DNA of 64,000 bases from Pseudotamlana agarivorans (GCF_018860245.1 NZ_JAHKPD010000011.1:303667-367666), one strand, 5' to 3'; shown: positions 52,666 to 62,161, counted from the stretch's first letter. The notes: generated from the letters alone by a model not told the origin. Program-made: numbers and translations.

Positions 52666-53463
52666 TTACCACTCTCTTAATTTATTTAAAGCTTCAATTT
52701 CTTCCAATTCCTTTTGCGGAACGACCTTTAAAAATGAAGGGTGTTGCTCGATAGCATACTCAATTTTTGTAATGATATCGTCTGTAGAATCATTATCATA
52801 ATCAATATCTAAAGGCTCTTTAATCTCGAAAGACTGAAGAATATTTTTCTTTTTAATACGTAAACCTTTTTTATCAAACGAACGGCGGAAACCATCAATA
52901 ACAATAGGCACAACAATAGGCCTGTAACGTTTAATAATATGAGCTGTTCCTTTTCTAACCGGTTTAAAAGGCGTAGTTGTACCTTGCGGAAAGGTAATCA
53001 CCCAACCATCGTCAAGTGCTTTTCCGATACTAGAAATATCACTCATTTTCACTTGTCGGTTAACATCTTTACCTTCAGAACGCCATGTTCTTTCAATACT
53101 AATGGACCCCATATAAGCCAAGATTTTAGGTAACAACCCTGCTTTCATGGTTTCTTTTGCAGCCACATAGTAGATGTTCAATTTAGGATTCCAAATGTAA
53201 CCCACGTTTTTAATCGAATCAACACGACCACTTAAACTGGCGTTGAATACGTGAAACATCGATACCACATCGGCAAAATAAGTTTGATGGTTTGATATGA
53301 ATAACACTTTAGTATCTGGTAAGTTTTTAATGACTTCTGAACCTTCAATTTGCAGTTCATTAAACCCTCTAAAACGTCTATGTGTAAGTAGACCGAATAT
53401 TCTAATCAGCCATTTTTTAAATAATAATATGTGTCCGAATGGATTTTTTTTAAGTAATCCCAT
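52666..53463 (-). CDS. lysophospholipid/1-acylglycerol-3-phosphate acyltransferase family protein
   Basis: About 265 residues from ATG 53461-53463. PlsC-fold acyltransferase with the catalytic HX4D motif in SNHQTYFAD and the substrate-phosphate motif FPQGTTTP. The N-terminal basic and hydrophobic stretch (KKWLIRIFGLLTHRRF) suits a membrane-surface enzyme. Upstream residues are excluded because the TTG that would open them overlaps a TACATTTG promoter box. It may acylate lysophosphatidate or make ornithine/glycine lipids; sequence does not decide. Confidence 0.86.
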   Translation of the reverse strand: MGLLKKNPFGHILLFKKWLIRIFGLLTHRRFRGFNELQIEGSEVIKNLPDTKVLFISNHQTYFADVVSMFHVFNASLSGRVDSIKNVGYIWNPKLNIYYVAAKETMKAGLLPKILAYMGSISIERTWRSEGKDVNRQVKMSDISSIGKALDDGWVITFPQGTTTPFKPVRKGTAHIIKRYRPIVVPIVIDGFRRSFDKKGLRIKKKNILQSFEIKEPLDIDYDNDSTDDIITKIEYAIEQHPSFLKVVPQKELEEIEALNKLREW

Positions 53464-53493
53464 AAATCCTTCTTCAATTTTCAGTTGGTGGTG

Positions 53494-53501
53494 CAAATGT
53501 A
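53494..53501 (-). promoter_or_regulatory. -7 promoter element of the acyltransferase gene
   Basis: TACATTTG on the minus strand, 30 bases before the ATG. Confidence 0.5.
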
Positions 53502-53515
53502 GTAAATCTCATAGA

Positions 53516-54157
53516 TTATATGAGTTCTTTTAACAGGTCTTTAATTTCGCTCAACATCATCGCAGTGGCACCCCAAACAATGTGACCATTTAATTTAAAT
53601 GCTGGAACCTCAACTTCAAGACTGTAAGAACTTTTAACTTTTTTAGTCACTAAGAAACTATCATCTAAAAAATCACTTAAAGACACCTCAATAATTAATT
53701 CTACCTCATCGGCTTGTTTCTTGAATTTTGGTGTTTTATGCGTAACCCCAATAAATGGTTGCACGTAAAAATTACTTGGCGGAATATAAACTTGAGACAG
53801 CTTTTTAACCACCTTCATATGTTCCATTGGCACACCAACTTCTTCAAAAGTTTCACGTAAAGCAGTTTCTTTTAAAGAATCATCGTCATCTTCATATTTT
53901 CCTCCAGGAAAAGCAACCTGCGCAGAATGTACGCCTTTATAGGTATTTCTTAGAATTAAAACAAAACAGGTTTCATGAGTGTTATTAGGGTAAAACAGGG
54001 CTAAAACACCAGCTAATTTTGCATTTTCTATGGCTACTTCCTGGTTTCGCAGAAACTCATGACGGAAAGACGGCACCATTTTAAAGTGCGATGCTTCGCC
54101 TAATATCGGTATATTTTCTATTTTTGAAAGCGCTTGCAAAAATGTATCAAAATTCAT
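53516..54157 (-). CDS. NUDIX hydrolase, CoA-pyrophosphatase type
   Basis: About 213 residues from the ATG at 54155-54157 (MNFDTFLQALSKIENIP). The NUDIX box reads GGKYEDDDDSLKETALRETF, then EEVGV, with the REUxEExGU core intact; the upstream QVAFPGGKYE and the N-terminal layout match the CoA diphosphatase group (YeaB/NudL). It probably hydrolyses CoA or acyl-CoA to 3',5'-ADP and phosphopantetheine. The frame from TTG 54175 adds six unconserved residues. Confidence 0.87.
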   Translation of the reverse strand: MNFDTFLQALSKIENIPILGEASHFKMVPSFRHEFLRNQEVAIENAKLAGVLALFYPNNTHETCFVLILRNTYKGVHSAQVAFPGGKYEDDDDSLKETALRETFEEVGVPMEHMKVVKKLSQVYIPPSNFYVQPFIGVTHKTPKFKKQADEVELIIEVSLSDFLDDSFLVTKKVKSSYSLEVEVPAFKLNGHIVWGATAMMLSEIKDLLKELI

Positions 54158-54196
54158 TTGAATGCTATTTTTCAATGGATAATAAAATTAAAGCTA

Positions 54197-54904
54197 ATGA
54201 AGTTTAAACTTATTTTTTGCTTTTTATTTCTTCTTCTAAATTGTGAAGATAAAAAAAGTAAAAAGAAAAATACGCCTGAAACTAAAGTAGAGATTACCAC
54301 AGAAAAAACGGAAAAACGAAGCCCAAAGGCTACGATAAAAAAGCGAGAATTCCCTAGGCTCACCGAAAAAAATGCCATGGATTTCTTCTTAGAGTACGAC
54401 AAACATCACAAAGAAAACAAGGTAAGAATCTCAACAGATTTTGGCGACATAGACATCCTACTATACAACGAAACAAAATTTCATCGTTCTAACTTTATTT
54501 GGCTTACCAAACAAAAATACTTCAACAACACCCAGTTTTATCGTGTCATTGATAATTTCATGGTACAAGCCGGAAATAGCGATGAAAAAGAAACATCTAG
54601 AAAACGACATTACATCGGTAAATACCTGCTCCCACCGGATACAAAACGTGGCTTTAAACATGACAGAGGTGTTATTTCTATGCCAAGTAGCGATATTGAC
54701 AACCCACACAAACTCGCATCACCTTATGAGTTTTTCATTGTACAACAAAAAGGGGGTGCTCATTTTCTAGATGGCGATTATACCATTTTCGGACATGTTA
54801 TTAAAGGCATGGATGTCGTTGATAAAATTGCTGGTGTAGAAACCGACGATGCCGATTGGCCTAATCAAAATATTTACATACGTGATGTGAAAATTATAGA
54901 GTAG
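54197..54904 (+). CDS. lipoprotein peptidyl-prolyl isomerase, cyclophilin type
   Basis: About 235 residues from ATG 54197. Lipoprotein signal (LLLNCED, lipidated Cys near 16), a Lys-rich linker (KKSKKKNTPETK), then a cyclophilin domain from about 75. The domain carries VRISTDFGDIDILLYN, QFYRVIDNFMVQAGN with the catalytic-type Arg and FMVQ, and GDYTIFGHVIKGMDVVDKI. It should fold proteins in the periplasm. The upstream frame to 54134 crosses the NUDIX gene start and is rejected. Confidence 0.9.
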   Translation: MKFKLIFCFLFLLLNCEDKKSKKKNTPETKVEITTEKTEKRSPKATIKKREFPRLTEKNAMDFFLEYDKHHKENKVRISTDFGDIDILLYNETKFHRSNFIWLTKQKYFNNTQFYRVIDNFMVQAGNSDEKETSRKRHYIGKYLLPPDTKRGFKHDRGVISMPSSDIDNPHKLASPYEFFIVQQKGGAHFLDGDYTIFGHVIKGMDVVDKIAGVETDDADWPNQNIYIRDVKIIE

Positions 54905-54925
54905 TTTAAACTATTCTTTATTACA

Positions 54926-55537
54926 TTAATCACCCGTATTACCATATAAATTGGGCAGTGCAATTTTAAAAATCACAGCTAATAAACGCACTAGAATAAC
55001 CACAAGTCCAGCGATTATAAAAATAAAGTCACCTTCAATTGGTAAGTACTGCAATATAAAATAAGTGATTCCCCCTAAGATACAAGCCGTAGCATAAATT
55101 TCTTTCCTAAAAATCACAGGAATTTCATTACATAGCACATCACGAACAACACCTCCAAAACAAGCGGTTATTGTTCCTATGGCTATACAATTTAAAGGAT
55201 GTAAACCTACGCTTATAGCACGTTCTACACCAACTACGGTATAGAGTCCTATCCCGATGGTATCAAATAAAAAGAGGGAAGTTCGTAAATAATTTAGCTT
55301 ATTTCTAAAAACAATAGCAAAAACAGAAGCTCCTAAAATAACATAGGTATATAAGATATCCGTCATCCAACTTACTGGCGTTACACCAATAAGCAAATCA
55401 CGTAAGGTACCGCCACCTACAGAAGTTACAAATGCGATAATTATAATACCGAAAAAATCCATTCGCTTTTTTAAAGCAATTAAAACGCCTGATATTGCAA
55501 AGGCCGCAGTTCCAAAAACCTCAATGATATAAAACAT
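54926..55537 (-). CDS. TRIC/YicG-family membrane channel (UPF0126)
   Basis: A 203-residue protein with seven helices arranged as two repeats: AFAISGVLIALKKRMDFFG and IIAFVTSVGGGTLRDLL, echoed by IGIGLYTVVGVERAIS and IGTITACFGGVVRDVL. The GGGxxRD motifs mark the trimeric intracellular cation channel fold; bacterial members pass monovalent cations or small solutes. TACTTTTG (minus strand, 55613-55620) is a possible promoter box. Confidence 0.88.
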   Translation of the reverse strand: MFYIIEVFGTAAFAISGVLIALKKRMDFFGIIIIAFVTSVGGGTLRDLLIGVTPVSWMTDILYTYVILGASVFAIVFRNKLNYLRTSLFLFDTIGIGLYTVVGVERAISVGLHPLNCIAIGTITACFGGVVRDVLCNEIPVIFRKEIYATACILGGITYFILQYLPIEGDFIFIIAGLVVILVRLLAVIFKIALPNLYGNTGD

Positions 55538-55612
55538 AGTTAGTCCTTAATTAAATACGTTCTTAAATTAATTTAGGGAAAGTCTATTATTTAGCTATTT
55601 ACTTTCGCGCCG

Positions 55613-55620
55613 CAAAAGTA
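55613..55620 (-). promoter_or_regulatory. candidate -7 promoter element of the TRIC-type gene
   Basis: TACTTTTG on the minus strand, 75 bases before the ATG at 55537 and after the RDD gene stop. Confidence 0.35.
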
Positions 55621-55628
55621 GTCTTCAT

Positions 55629-56348
55629 TTACATATTTTGAGTATAAAAATTATAATCTTTTAAAATAACTTTTATAAACTCCATATCAGAAGATTGCTT
55701 TACCTCTTTAATGCCTGCCACCTCTATAACCTTCTGGCGTAATTTGATTAGAGTTTTATAATCATTTGTCAGTTTTGAATTCTGAAACGTCTCTTTAATA
55801 ATACGGGCATCGTTATCGGATAACTTAATCACGTTTGGGTAGGTGGGTATATAATTATCGGCTAAGTCTTCTAATATAGTATGGCTCATATTCACCTGAT
55901 CTTTTAGCACAATAACAGCGGCTCCGGCTGCCATATCACCAATACGCTGTGTTTTCTTGTTCATAGACATGACAAAAAAGCCCAAACCAAAAATATAAAT
56001 ATCGGCTATGCGAAAAAACCATCGTACTACATAATCTGAAAATGAGGCTTGATAGCCATCAATTTTCACCACCCGTATTTTCATGATGCGCTTCCCTAAG
56101 GTTTGTCCGTTAAACATGAACTCCAAGACTAAAGTATAAAAGACAACAGGAAAACTTAGTACGGTATTAATAGCTATTTGAGACCACTCATCCATATTCT
56201 CAAAAACACCAAATAGATTACCTAGTACCATTAAATAGCCTATTTTAATAGCCATATCTATAACAAAAGCTAATAAGCGCTCTCCTGGACCTGCGGCTAT
56301 AAAGCTTATTTTTACATTTTGCGTGGTGTTAATTTGTAACTCTGACAT
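55629..56348 (-). CDS. RDD-domain membrane protein
   Basis: A 239-residue protein with an RDD domain (about 15-145): AGPGERLLAFVIDMAIKIGY carries the Arg-Asp pair, followed by three or four helices and NGQTLGKRIMKIRVV. A hydrophilic C-terminal part of about 95 residues follows. RDD proteins of this kind are often encoded next to SpoIIM and MoxR/DUF58 genes, and here it lies head to head with the SpoIIM gene, 24 bases apart. Confidence 0.85.
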   Translation of the reverse strand: MSELQINTTQNVKISFIAAGPGERLLAFVIDMAIKIGYLMVLGNLFGVFENMDEWSQIAINTVLSFPVVFYTLVLEFMFNGQTLGKRIMKIRVVKIDGYQASFSDYVVRWFFRIADIYIFGLGFFVMSMNKKTQRIGDMAAGAAVIVLKDQVNMSHTILEDLADNYIPTYPNVIKLSDNDARIIKETFQNSKLTNDYKTLIKLRQKVIEVAGIKEVKQSSDMEFIKVILKDYNFYTQNM

Positions 56349-56365
56349 TTTATATTTTAATTTAT

Positions 56366-56373
56366 CAAATATA
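56366..56373 (-). promoter_or_regulatory. -7 promoter element of the RDD gene
   Basis: TATATTTG on the minus strand, 17 bases before the RDD ATG; its last base is the first base of the divergent SpoIIM start codon. Confidence 0.45.
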
Positions 56374-57362
56374 TGAGGGAAGTTTCATTCATCAAGCAAA
56401 ATAAGGAAAAATGGTTAAGTTTTGAAAAGGCCATTTTCAATAACGATTTTGAAAACCCAGACGAACTCGCGACGCAATACATTCATGTTGTAAACGATCT
56501 GTCCTATGCCCAAACTTACTATCCCAAAAGCAAGGTTGTTATTTATCTCAATCAACTAGCTGCCAAAGCCTTTCAAAAAATTTACAAAACAAAACGCGAA
56601 GACACCAGCAGAATCGTCTCCTTTTGGAAAACTGAGGTACCCTTAATTTGTTACCAATATCGAAAATTTATTTATACCGCCTTTATCATCTTTTTTGCTT
56701 TTACGTTTGTAGGTGTTATTTCAGCAGCCAACGATGGTGAATTTGTACGTTCTATTTTAGGTGATCATTATGTAAACATGTCTTTAGAAAATATCGAAGC
56801 TGGCGATCCTGTTGCCGTTTATAAAAGTGGTAGTAATTGGGGAAGCTTTATTGGCATTACCATCAATAACCTTAAAGTTGGTATTATCGCATTTATATTA
56901 GGCGTATTTTTAGGTATTGGCACCCTATACATCATGTTTAAAAACTGTATTATGCTAGGTTCATTTCAGTACTTTTTTTATGAAAAAAATGTGTTTTGGG
57001 AAAGTGTTCGCGGCATTTGGATTCACGGCTCGATGGAAATTTTCGCCATTGTTATTGAAGCTGCTGCGGGTTTAATTTTGGGGGCAAGTATACTATTTCC
57101 AGCAACCCATTCTAGATACACTTCATTTAAACGTGGCGCAAAAACTGGAGTTAAAATACTAATTAGCACCTTTCCTTTTACCCTTGCCGCTGGATTTTTA
57201 GAAGGTTTCGTTACACGGTATTCTAACATCATGCCGCATTGGTTATCGGTGTTCATAATTTTAAGCACCTTAAGTTTAATAGCGTATTATTATTTAATTT
57301 ACCCTTTTAAAATACAGAAGAAAATTACCAAAATCTCACCTACAACAATGCTACCTGCTTGA
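56373..57362 (+). CDS. stage II sporulation protein M homologue
   Basis: A 329-residue SpoIIM-like membrane protein with five or six helices. An N-terminal cytoplasmic part (FIKQNKEKWLSFEKAIFNND) is followed by the first helix near 108 (FIYTAFIIFFAFTFVGVISA). The conserved core NNLKVGIIAFILGVFLGIG then ESVRGIWIHGSMEIFAIVIE follows. In non-sporulating bacteria it accompanies RDD, MoxR and DUF58 genes. Its stop overlaps the TTG start of the next gene (TTGA). Confidence 0.87.
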   Translation: MREVSFIKQNKEKWLSFEKAIFNNDFENPDELATQYIHVVNDLSYAQTYYPKSKVVIYLNQLAAKAFQKIYKTKREDTSRIVSFWKTEVPLICYQYRKFIYTAFIIFFAFTFVGVISAANDGEFVRSILGDHYVNMSLENIEAGDPVAVYKSGSNWGSFIGITINNLKVGIIAFILGVFLGIGTLYIMFKNCIMLGSFQYFFYEKNVFWESVRGIWIHGSMEIFAIVIEAAAGLILGASILFPATHSRYTSFKRGAKTGVKILISTFPFTLAAGFLEGFVTRYSNIMPHWLSVFIILSTLSLIAYYYLIYPFKIQKKITKISPTTMLPA

Positions 57363-58108
57363 AACTAACCAAACCATACACTTTTATTCTTTTGGTTTTG
57401 GTGCTATGCTGGCATCAAATGGCCTTTTGCTTGCCTATAACTCAAGAACCTGAACAGCTTCGACATTTTGATGCTGATTTTAAAACACGCTATTCAGATT
57501 CTCGATTTAATTACGAAGGAGCTGCCGTTGTAAGATCTATAAAGCAAGGCAGTGGCAACTATAATGCCTACCAAAAAGGAGAGAAAGGCAACGGACTAGG
57601 AGACAAAACTCCAGAAGAAGAAAATAACCAAGATGATTTAAGTATAAACTTAGATCCTATTGGCTGGTTTTTCTATTTAGCCATAACACTGGCGGTAATC
57701 TTTTTGGTTTATATGATTTTTAAAGAAGGCGGCACGAGCTTGTTCACTTCAAAAAGAAATAAAACGGTTAATACTAATGAAGATATTACAGCTGAAAACA
57801 TTGAAAATGCAGATATTAAAAGTTTAATACATCATGCTGAAAAAGACACAAACTACCGCTTGGCCATTCGATACTATTATTTGTTAGTATTAAAAACGCT
57901 TAGTATTAATAACCTTATAAAATTTGAAGACGACAAGACAAATTCTGAATATCTAAGCGAACTTCACAACACAGCTTTTGGTAAAGACTTTGGTTATATT
58001 TCGTATTTATACAATTACATCTGGTATGGGGAATTCCCTGTAAACCTTGAAACATACAACAAGGCAAAAAGCAATTTCGAAGCATTTTTAAAACAGGTAA
58101 AATCATGA
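57359..58108 (+). CDS. DUF4129-type membrane protein
   Basis: A 249-residue protein: signal or anchor helix (9-25), a periplasmic stretch with HFDADFKTRYSDSRFNYEG, a second helix at about 101-121 (IGWFFYLAITLAVIFLVYMI), and a cytoplasmic C-terminal DUF4129-like domain (LIHHAEKDTNYRLAIRYYYL, then YIWYGEFPV). Start TTG overlaps the SpoIIM stop; its own stop overlaps the DUF4350 start by four bases. Tight coupling supports a shared complex. Confidence 0.8.
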   Translation: MKLTKPYTFILLVLVLCWHQMAFCLPITQEPEQLRHFDADFKTRYSDSRFNYEGAAVVRSIKQGSGNYNAYQKGEKGNGLGDKTPEEENNQDDLSINLDPIGWFFYLAITLAVIFLVYMIFKEGGTSLFTSKRNKTVNTNEDITAENIENADIKSLIHHAEKDTNYRLAIRYYYLLVLKTLSINNLIKFEDDKTNSEYLSELHNTAFGKDFGYISYLYNYIWYGEFPVNLETYNKAKSNFEAFLKQVKS

Positions 58109-59310
58109 GAAAAATTTTACCAATAACCCTAATAATAGTGGTACTCGTTATTATGGCAGTCATAATTTCCAGTGCTTCACGAACCAAAACTGTAGATTGG
58201 GCAGAATCCTATAACGAAAGAAGCAACAAGCCTTATGGCACAAGTATTTTATACAAAGAACTTCCTAAACTGTTTAAAAACCATAAAGTAAGAACGGTTT
58301 ATCACCAACCTGAAAGTTATTTAAGCGCACATTCCAATGGGCTTTATGGTGAATTTGTGGCTGAAGGCAGTTACCTTATTATCGGGAATTCATGTTATTT
58401 ATTACCAGAATCTATTGATGAATTGTTGAATTTTTCTGATTCTGGAAACACGCTTTTTATTTCAGATTACAGCTTTCCGCAGAAAATTTTAGACACTTTA
58501 GGAATAGAGACCACCTTTATAAAAAACACAAAAGACAGCATTTCAAGCCTGTCCTTAAAAGGTCTTGACCTAGACTCCATCAAAATTGATAAAAACATTG
58601 GAGACTCATACTTTTCAAGTTTCAACAAACAGAAACATGCGGTATTAGGCCATTCCAAGATCGATTATAAACATGCCAATTTTTTAAAAATACCGTTTGG
58701 AACAGGCACCATTTACCTACACACCGAACCTAAGGCTTTTACAAATTATAATCTTTTAAAGGAAAATCGCTATCAATATGTTGAAGGCATTTTATCCTTT
58801 TTACCCGAAAATGACATCTATTTTGATTCTTTTACAAAAGTGCAAACGCCTTACCATGCAGACGTAGAAAAAGAATCGAACCTCAAATGGTTTTTAGAAC
58901 AACAGGCATTTCGTTGGGCTTGGTATACAGCCTTGGTTTTTGGTATTTTATTCATGATTTTTAATGCCAAACGCAGGCAGCGCATTATAAAAATCATCAC
59001 GCCTTTACAGAACACCTCGGTCGCTTTTGTAAAAACCGTATCTAATTTATACTTTGAAACCAAAGACCATAAAAACCTTATTGATAAAAAAATCACTTAC
59101 TTTTTAGAAAAAATTAGAACCGATTTTCAATTAAACACCAGTATTTTAGACGATGATTTTATAGATCGATTGGCTTCAAAAGCTGGTAAAAAAAGAGAAG
59201 AAGTCAAAGCATTAATAAATTATATAAGTTGGTTAAAAACACAAAATGACGTTACAGAAACCCAACTCATAAAACTAAACACACTTATAGAAGCCTTTAA
59301 TTTAAAATAA
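58105..59310 (+). CDS. DUF4350 domain protein
   Basis: A 401-residue protein with an N-terminal helix (7-24). A DUF4350 periplasmic-type domain with the typical NKPYGTSILYKELPKLF start and the FISDYSFPQKILDTLGI region follows. A second helix (about 270-287) and a cytoplasmic helical tail end the protein. It is predicted to associate with the MoxR ATPase and DUF58 protein encoded downstream; the molecular role is unknown. Confidence 0.83.
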   Translation: MRKILPITLIIVVLVIMAVIISSASRTKTVDWAESYNERSNKPYGTSILYKELPKLFKNHKVRTVYHQPESYLSAHSNGLYGEFVAEGSYLIIGNSCYLLPESIDELLNFSDSGNTLFISDYSFPQKILDTLGIETTFIKNTKDSISSLSLKGLDLDSIKIDKNIGDSYFSSFNKQKHAVLGHSKIDYKHANFLKIPFGTGTIYLHTEPKAFTNYNLLKENRYQYVEGILSFLPENDIYFDSFTKVQTPYHADVEKESNLKWFLEQQAFRWAWYTALVFGILFMIFNAKRRQRIIKIITPLQNTSVAFVKTVSNLYFETKDHKNLIDKKITYFLEKIRTDFQLNTSILDDDFIDRLASKAGKKREEVKALINYISWLKTQNDVTETQLIKLNTLIEAFNLK

Positions 59311-59312
59311 TT

Positions 59313-60374
59313 ATGGACGAAAATATAGAACAGCAAGGACAACAAGATTATTTACCAAATACACCAAAAAACGCTATTTCAAATCATCAAGAAAGTGGTA
59401 ATAATGTGCAGTTTCAAAGTCGTTTGGATTTATCTGAACTACAAAATAGTGTTCAGAACATAAAAGCGGAAGTCGGTAAAGTCATCGTTGGACAGTCTGA
59501 TATGGTAGACATGCTAATCGCCTCACTTTTAGCCAAAGGCCATTCATTAATTGAAGGTGTTCCTGGTGTTGCCAAAACCGTAACCGCGAAACTATTGGCA
59601 AAATCATTAAGTGTTGGTTTTAGTCGAATTCAATTTACACCAGATTTAATGCCTAGTGATATTCTAGGAACCTCGGTTTTTAACTTAAAAAACACCGAAT
59701 TCGAGTTTAAAAAAGGGCCTATTTTTTCAAACATGATTCTTATTGATGAAATTAACCGCTCGCCAGCAAAAACACAAGCGGCCTTGTTTGAAGTGATGGA
59801 AGAACAACAAATTACCATCGATGGAAATAAGTTTATATTAGACTCCCCTTTTATGGTGTTAGCCACCCAAAATCCAGTAGAGCAAGAAGGAACGTACCGT
59901 TTACCTGAAGCGCAATTAGATCGTTTTCTTTTCAAAATAGATGTTGACTACCCTAATTTAGAAGAAGAAATTGAAATTATTAGCAGAGAACATGCCTTAA
60001 AAGATAAAACGAAAATTGACGAAATCAATTCGTTTTTAACAGCAGAACAAATTATAAAATACCAGAACTTGGTGACTCAAATTCTTGTTGAAGAACATCT
60101 CATAAAATACATTGCACAACTCATTGTGGCCACTAGAAGCAATCAGTTTTTATATTTAGGAGCCTCACCAAGAGCCTCGATTGCTATATTAAAAGCGAGT
60201 AAAGCTTTTGCTGCCATGAGCGGACGAGATTTTGTGACACCAGAAGATATTAAACGTGCCGCTATTCCTGTATTGCATCATCGTGTTATTGTAACACCAG
60301 AGCGTGAAATGGAAGGCATTTCAAGTAAGCAAGTTATAAAACAAATTATTGAAACGGTCGAGATCCCGCGCTAG
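59313..60374 (+). CDS. MoxR-family AAA+ ATPase
   Basis: A 353-residue AAA+ chaperone-like ATPase. Walker A is in [17 protein letters not shown] (about 76-92), Walker B and sensor in [20 protein letters not shown], sensor 1 in [19 protein letters not shown], and the arginine-finger region in LDRFLF. An N-terminal Gln/Asn-rich extension of about 40 residues precedes it. It should act on the DUF58/von Willebrand-type partners of the cluster. The operon is interrupted downstream by 461 bases of repeats. Confidence 0.93.
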   Translation: MDENIEQQGQQDYLPNTPKNAISNHQESGNNVQFQSRLDLSELQNSVQNIKAEVGKVIVGQSDMVDMLIASLLAKGHSLIEGVPGVAKTVTAKLLAKSLSVGFSRIQFTPDLMPSDILGTSVFNLKNTEFEFKKGPIFSNMILIDEINRSPAKTQAALFEVMEEQQITIDGNKFILDSPFMVLATQNPVEQEGTYRLPEAQLDRFLFKIDVDYPNLEEEIEIISREHALKDKTKIDEINSFLTAEQIIKYQNLVTQILVEEHLIKYIAQLIVATRSNQFLYLGASPRASIAILKASKAFAAMSGRDFVTPEDIKRAAIPVLHHRVIVTPEREMEGISSKQVIKQIIETVEIPR

Positions 60375-60404
60375 TTTGGGTTAATTCACAGAAATTGTTT
60401 CAAA

Positions 60405-60570
60405 GTTATAACACAGAGATACGCAAAGAACGCACAGAGGGGCACAAAGAACTGTTTCTCGCGGAGACGCTAAGGCGCAAAGGAATACACGTTAATACAA
60501 TCTGTGAAAATCAGTGAAATCTGTGTCTAAAAACCCTCTGTGAAACCTCTGTGATTCTCAGCGTAACAAC
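60405..60570. repeat. CACAGAG-type dispersed repeat, copy B
   Basis: 166 bases with inverted ends (GTTATAACACAGAGATACGC at the left; TCTCAGCGTAACAAC at the right). The interior contains AATCTGTGAAAATCAGTGAA then ATCTGTGTCT, a near match to the right inverted repeat of the GxxExxY element. An AACCAATAAC tract follows (60576-60590). Confidence 0.8.
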
Positions 60571-60613
60571 TATCAACCAATAACAAAAAATATGCCTAGG
60601 AGCTATGACATGA

Positions 60614-60780
60614 AGTTATTTCACAGAGATACGCAGAGAACGCGCAGAGGGGCACAGAGAAAGGTTTCTCGCAGAGACGCTAAGTCGCAAAGAAAAACAC
60701 GTTAACACAATCTGTGAAAATCAGTGAAATCTATGTCTAAAAATCCTCTGCGAGACCTTGTGAACCTCAGCGTAACAACT
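60614..60780. repeat. CACAGAG-type dispersed repeat, copy C
   Basis: A second copy of the preceding unit in the same orientation, mostly identical by eye (AGTTATTTCACAGAGATACG at the start, CTCAGCGTAACAACT at the end). It carries the same AATCTGTGAAAATCAGTG block. Both copies separate the MoxR and DUF58 genes. Confidence 0.8.
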
Positions 60781-60833
60781 AAAAACCAACAACCATCAAC
60801 CAATAACCATCAACCAATAACCAATAACCAAAA
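60781..60833. repeat. AACCAATAACC-type short tandem tract
   Basis: Imperfect tandem of ACCATCAACCAATA and ACCAATA units ending two bases before the DUF58 start codon. The same kind of tract, inverted, precedes copy A at 37041-37078, so tract and repeat travel together. It also forms the 5' leader of the DUF58 gene. Confidence 0.65.
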
Positions 60834-60835
60834 AA

Positions 60836-62161
60836 ATGTTTAAATCATTCTACATACAGCCTCGTTTTTTTTATGCCGGAATAGGCCTTGTGGTTTTGTT
60901 TGCTTTAAGTTATTTTGTTCCGTGGTTATTCATCATTGCGCAACTTTCCATTTTAGTTTTGGCTGTATTATTTATTCTTGACATCCTTATTATTTTCATG
61001 GGAAAAAATAATATTGAGGCTTCCAGGGTTTTACCTGATAAATTTTCTAATGGCGATCAAAATTTAGTTGAAATTGCAATTGAAAACCACTACCCGATTA
61101 CCATTCATCTTGAAATTATAGACGAAATTCCAGAACAGTTTCAAGTGCGTGATTTTAAAATCAATAAAATGATTGCTTCACGTCAATCAGAAAATATTCC
61201 ATACCATTTAAAACCAACCGAGCGTGGTTTATATAAGTTTGGAGATCTAAATATTTACGCCACTTCCGTTTTAAAAATAGTTGCAAAGCGTTATACATTT
61301 AATACAGGAAACGAAATCCCAACCTACCCCAGTTTTAAACAATTAAAAAAGTTTGAGCTGCTAAACATCAATAAAAACTCACTGGATTACGGATTAAAAA
61401 AAGTACGACGTCTTGGGCATTCCATGGAATTTGAACAAATTAAAGACTATGTTCTGGGGGATGATTTACGCACGATAAACTGGAAAGCCACAGCGAAGAA
61501 AAATCAATTGATGGTTAATCAGTTTCAAGATGAAAAATCGCAACCTGTTTATTCAATCATTGATAAAGGGCGCCTCATGAAAATGCCTTTTAATGGCTTG
61601 AGTTTATTAGACTATGCCATAAATGCCTCTCTAGTAATCAGTAATGTTGTTCTCAAAAAACATGATAAAGCGGGGCTGTTTTCATTTTCAAAAAATATTG
61701 AAAATGTCGTGATGGCCGAGCGCAGAAATTCACAAATGCGCCTCATTCTAGAAGCGCTTTACAATGTAAAAACCGATTATTTTGAAAGTGATTTTAGCCG
61801 TTTATACGGAAACATAAAAAAGCACATTACAAACCGTAGTTTGCTTTTAATGTACACGAATTTTGAAACTTTAGATGGACTAGAACGGCAACTACCTTAT
61901 TTGAAAGCCATTTCTAAAAGCCATTTACTGGTAGTTATTTTCTTTAAGAACACCGAAGTAAATCAAATGACATCGAATAAAGCTGAAACTGTTCAGCAGG
62001 TTTACGACAAGGTCATTGCTGAAAAATTTGAGTTTGAAAAACGCTTAATTGCTAACGAGCTTAAAAAGTACGGTATTCACTCAATTTTAACTACGCCAGA
62101 ACATCTAACTATTGATACTATTAATAAGTATCTGGAAATTAAAGCGCGTGGGATGCTGTAA
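60836..62161 (+). CDS. DUF58 domain protein
   Basis: A 441-residue protein with two N-terminal helices (about 13-30 and 32-53), a beta region, and a DUF58 domain with the hallmark EFEQIKDYVLGDDLRTINWK (about 199-218; the R-x-I-N-W-K core is conserved), then a vWA-like fold (PVYSIIDKGRLM). It is the usual partner of the MoxR ATPase. Here repeats B and C lie between the two genes, so transcription may not be continuous. Confidence 0.9.
   Translation: MFKSFYIQPRFFYAGIGLVVLFALSYFVPWLFIIAQLSILVLAVLFILDILIIFMGKNNIEASRVLPDKFSNGDQNLVEIAIENHYPITIHLEIIDEIPEQFQVRDFKINKMIASRQSENIPYHLKPTERGLYKFGDLNIYATSVLKIVAKRYTFNTGNEIPTYPSFKQLKKFELLNINKNSLDYGLKKVRRLGHSMEFEQIKDYVLGDDLRTINWKATAKKNQLMVNQFQDEKSQPVYSIIDKGRLMKMPFNGLSLLDYAINASLVISNVVLKKHDKAGLFSFSKNIENVVMAERRNSQMRLILEALYNVKTDYFESDFSRLYGNIKKHITNRSLLLMYTNFETLDGLERQLPYLKAISKSHLLVVIFFKNTEVNQMTSNKAETVQQVYDKVIAEKFEFEKRLIANELKKYGIHSILTTPEHLTIDTINKYLEIKARGML

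Noticed and set aside
60405..60833. Possible CRISPR array or tandem-repeat locus
   Set aside because: There are only two long units and a degenerate short tract, spacing is irregular, no unique spacers separate equal repeats, and no cas genes are near.
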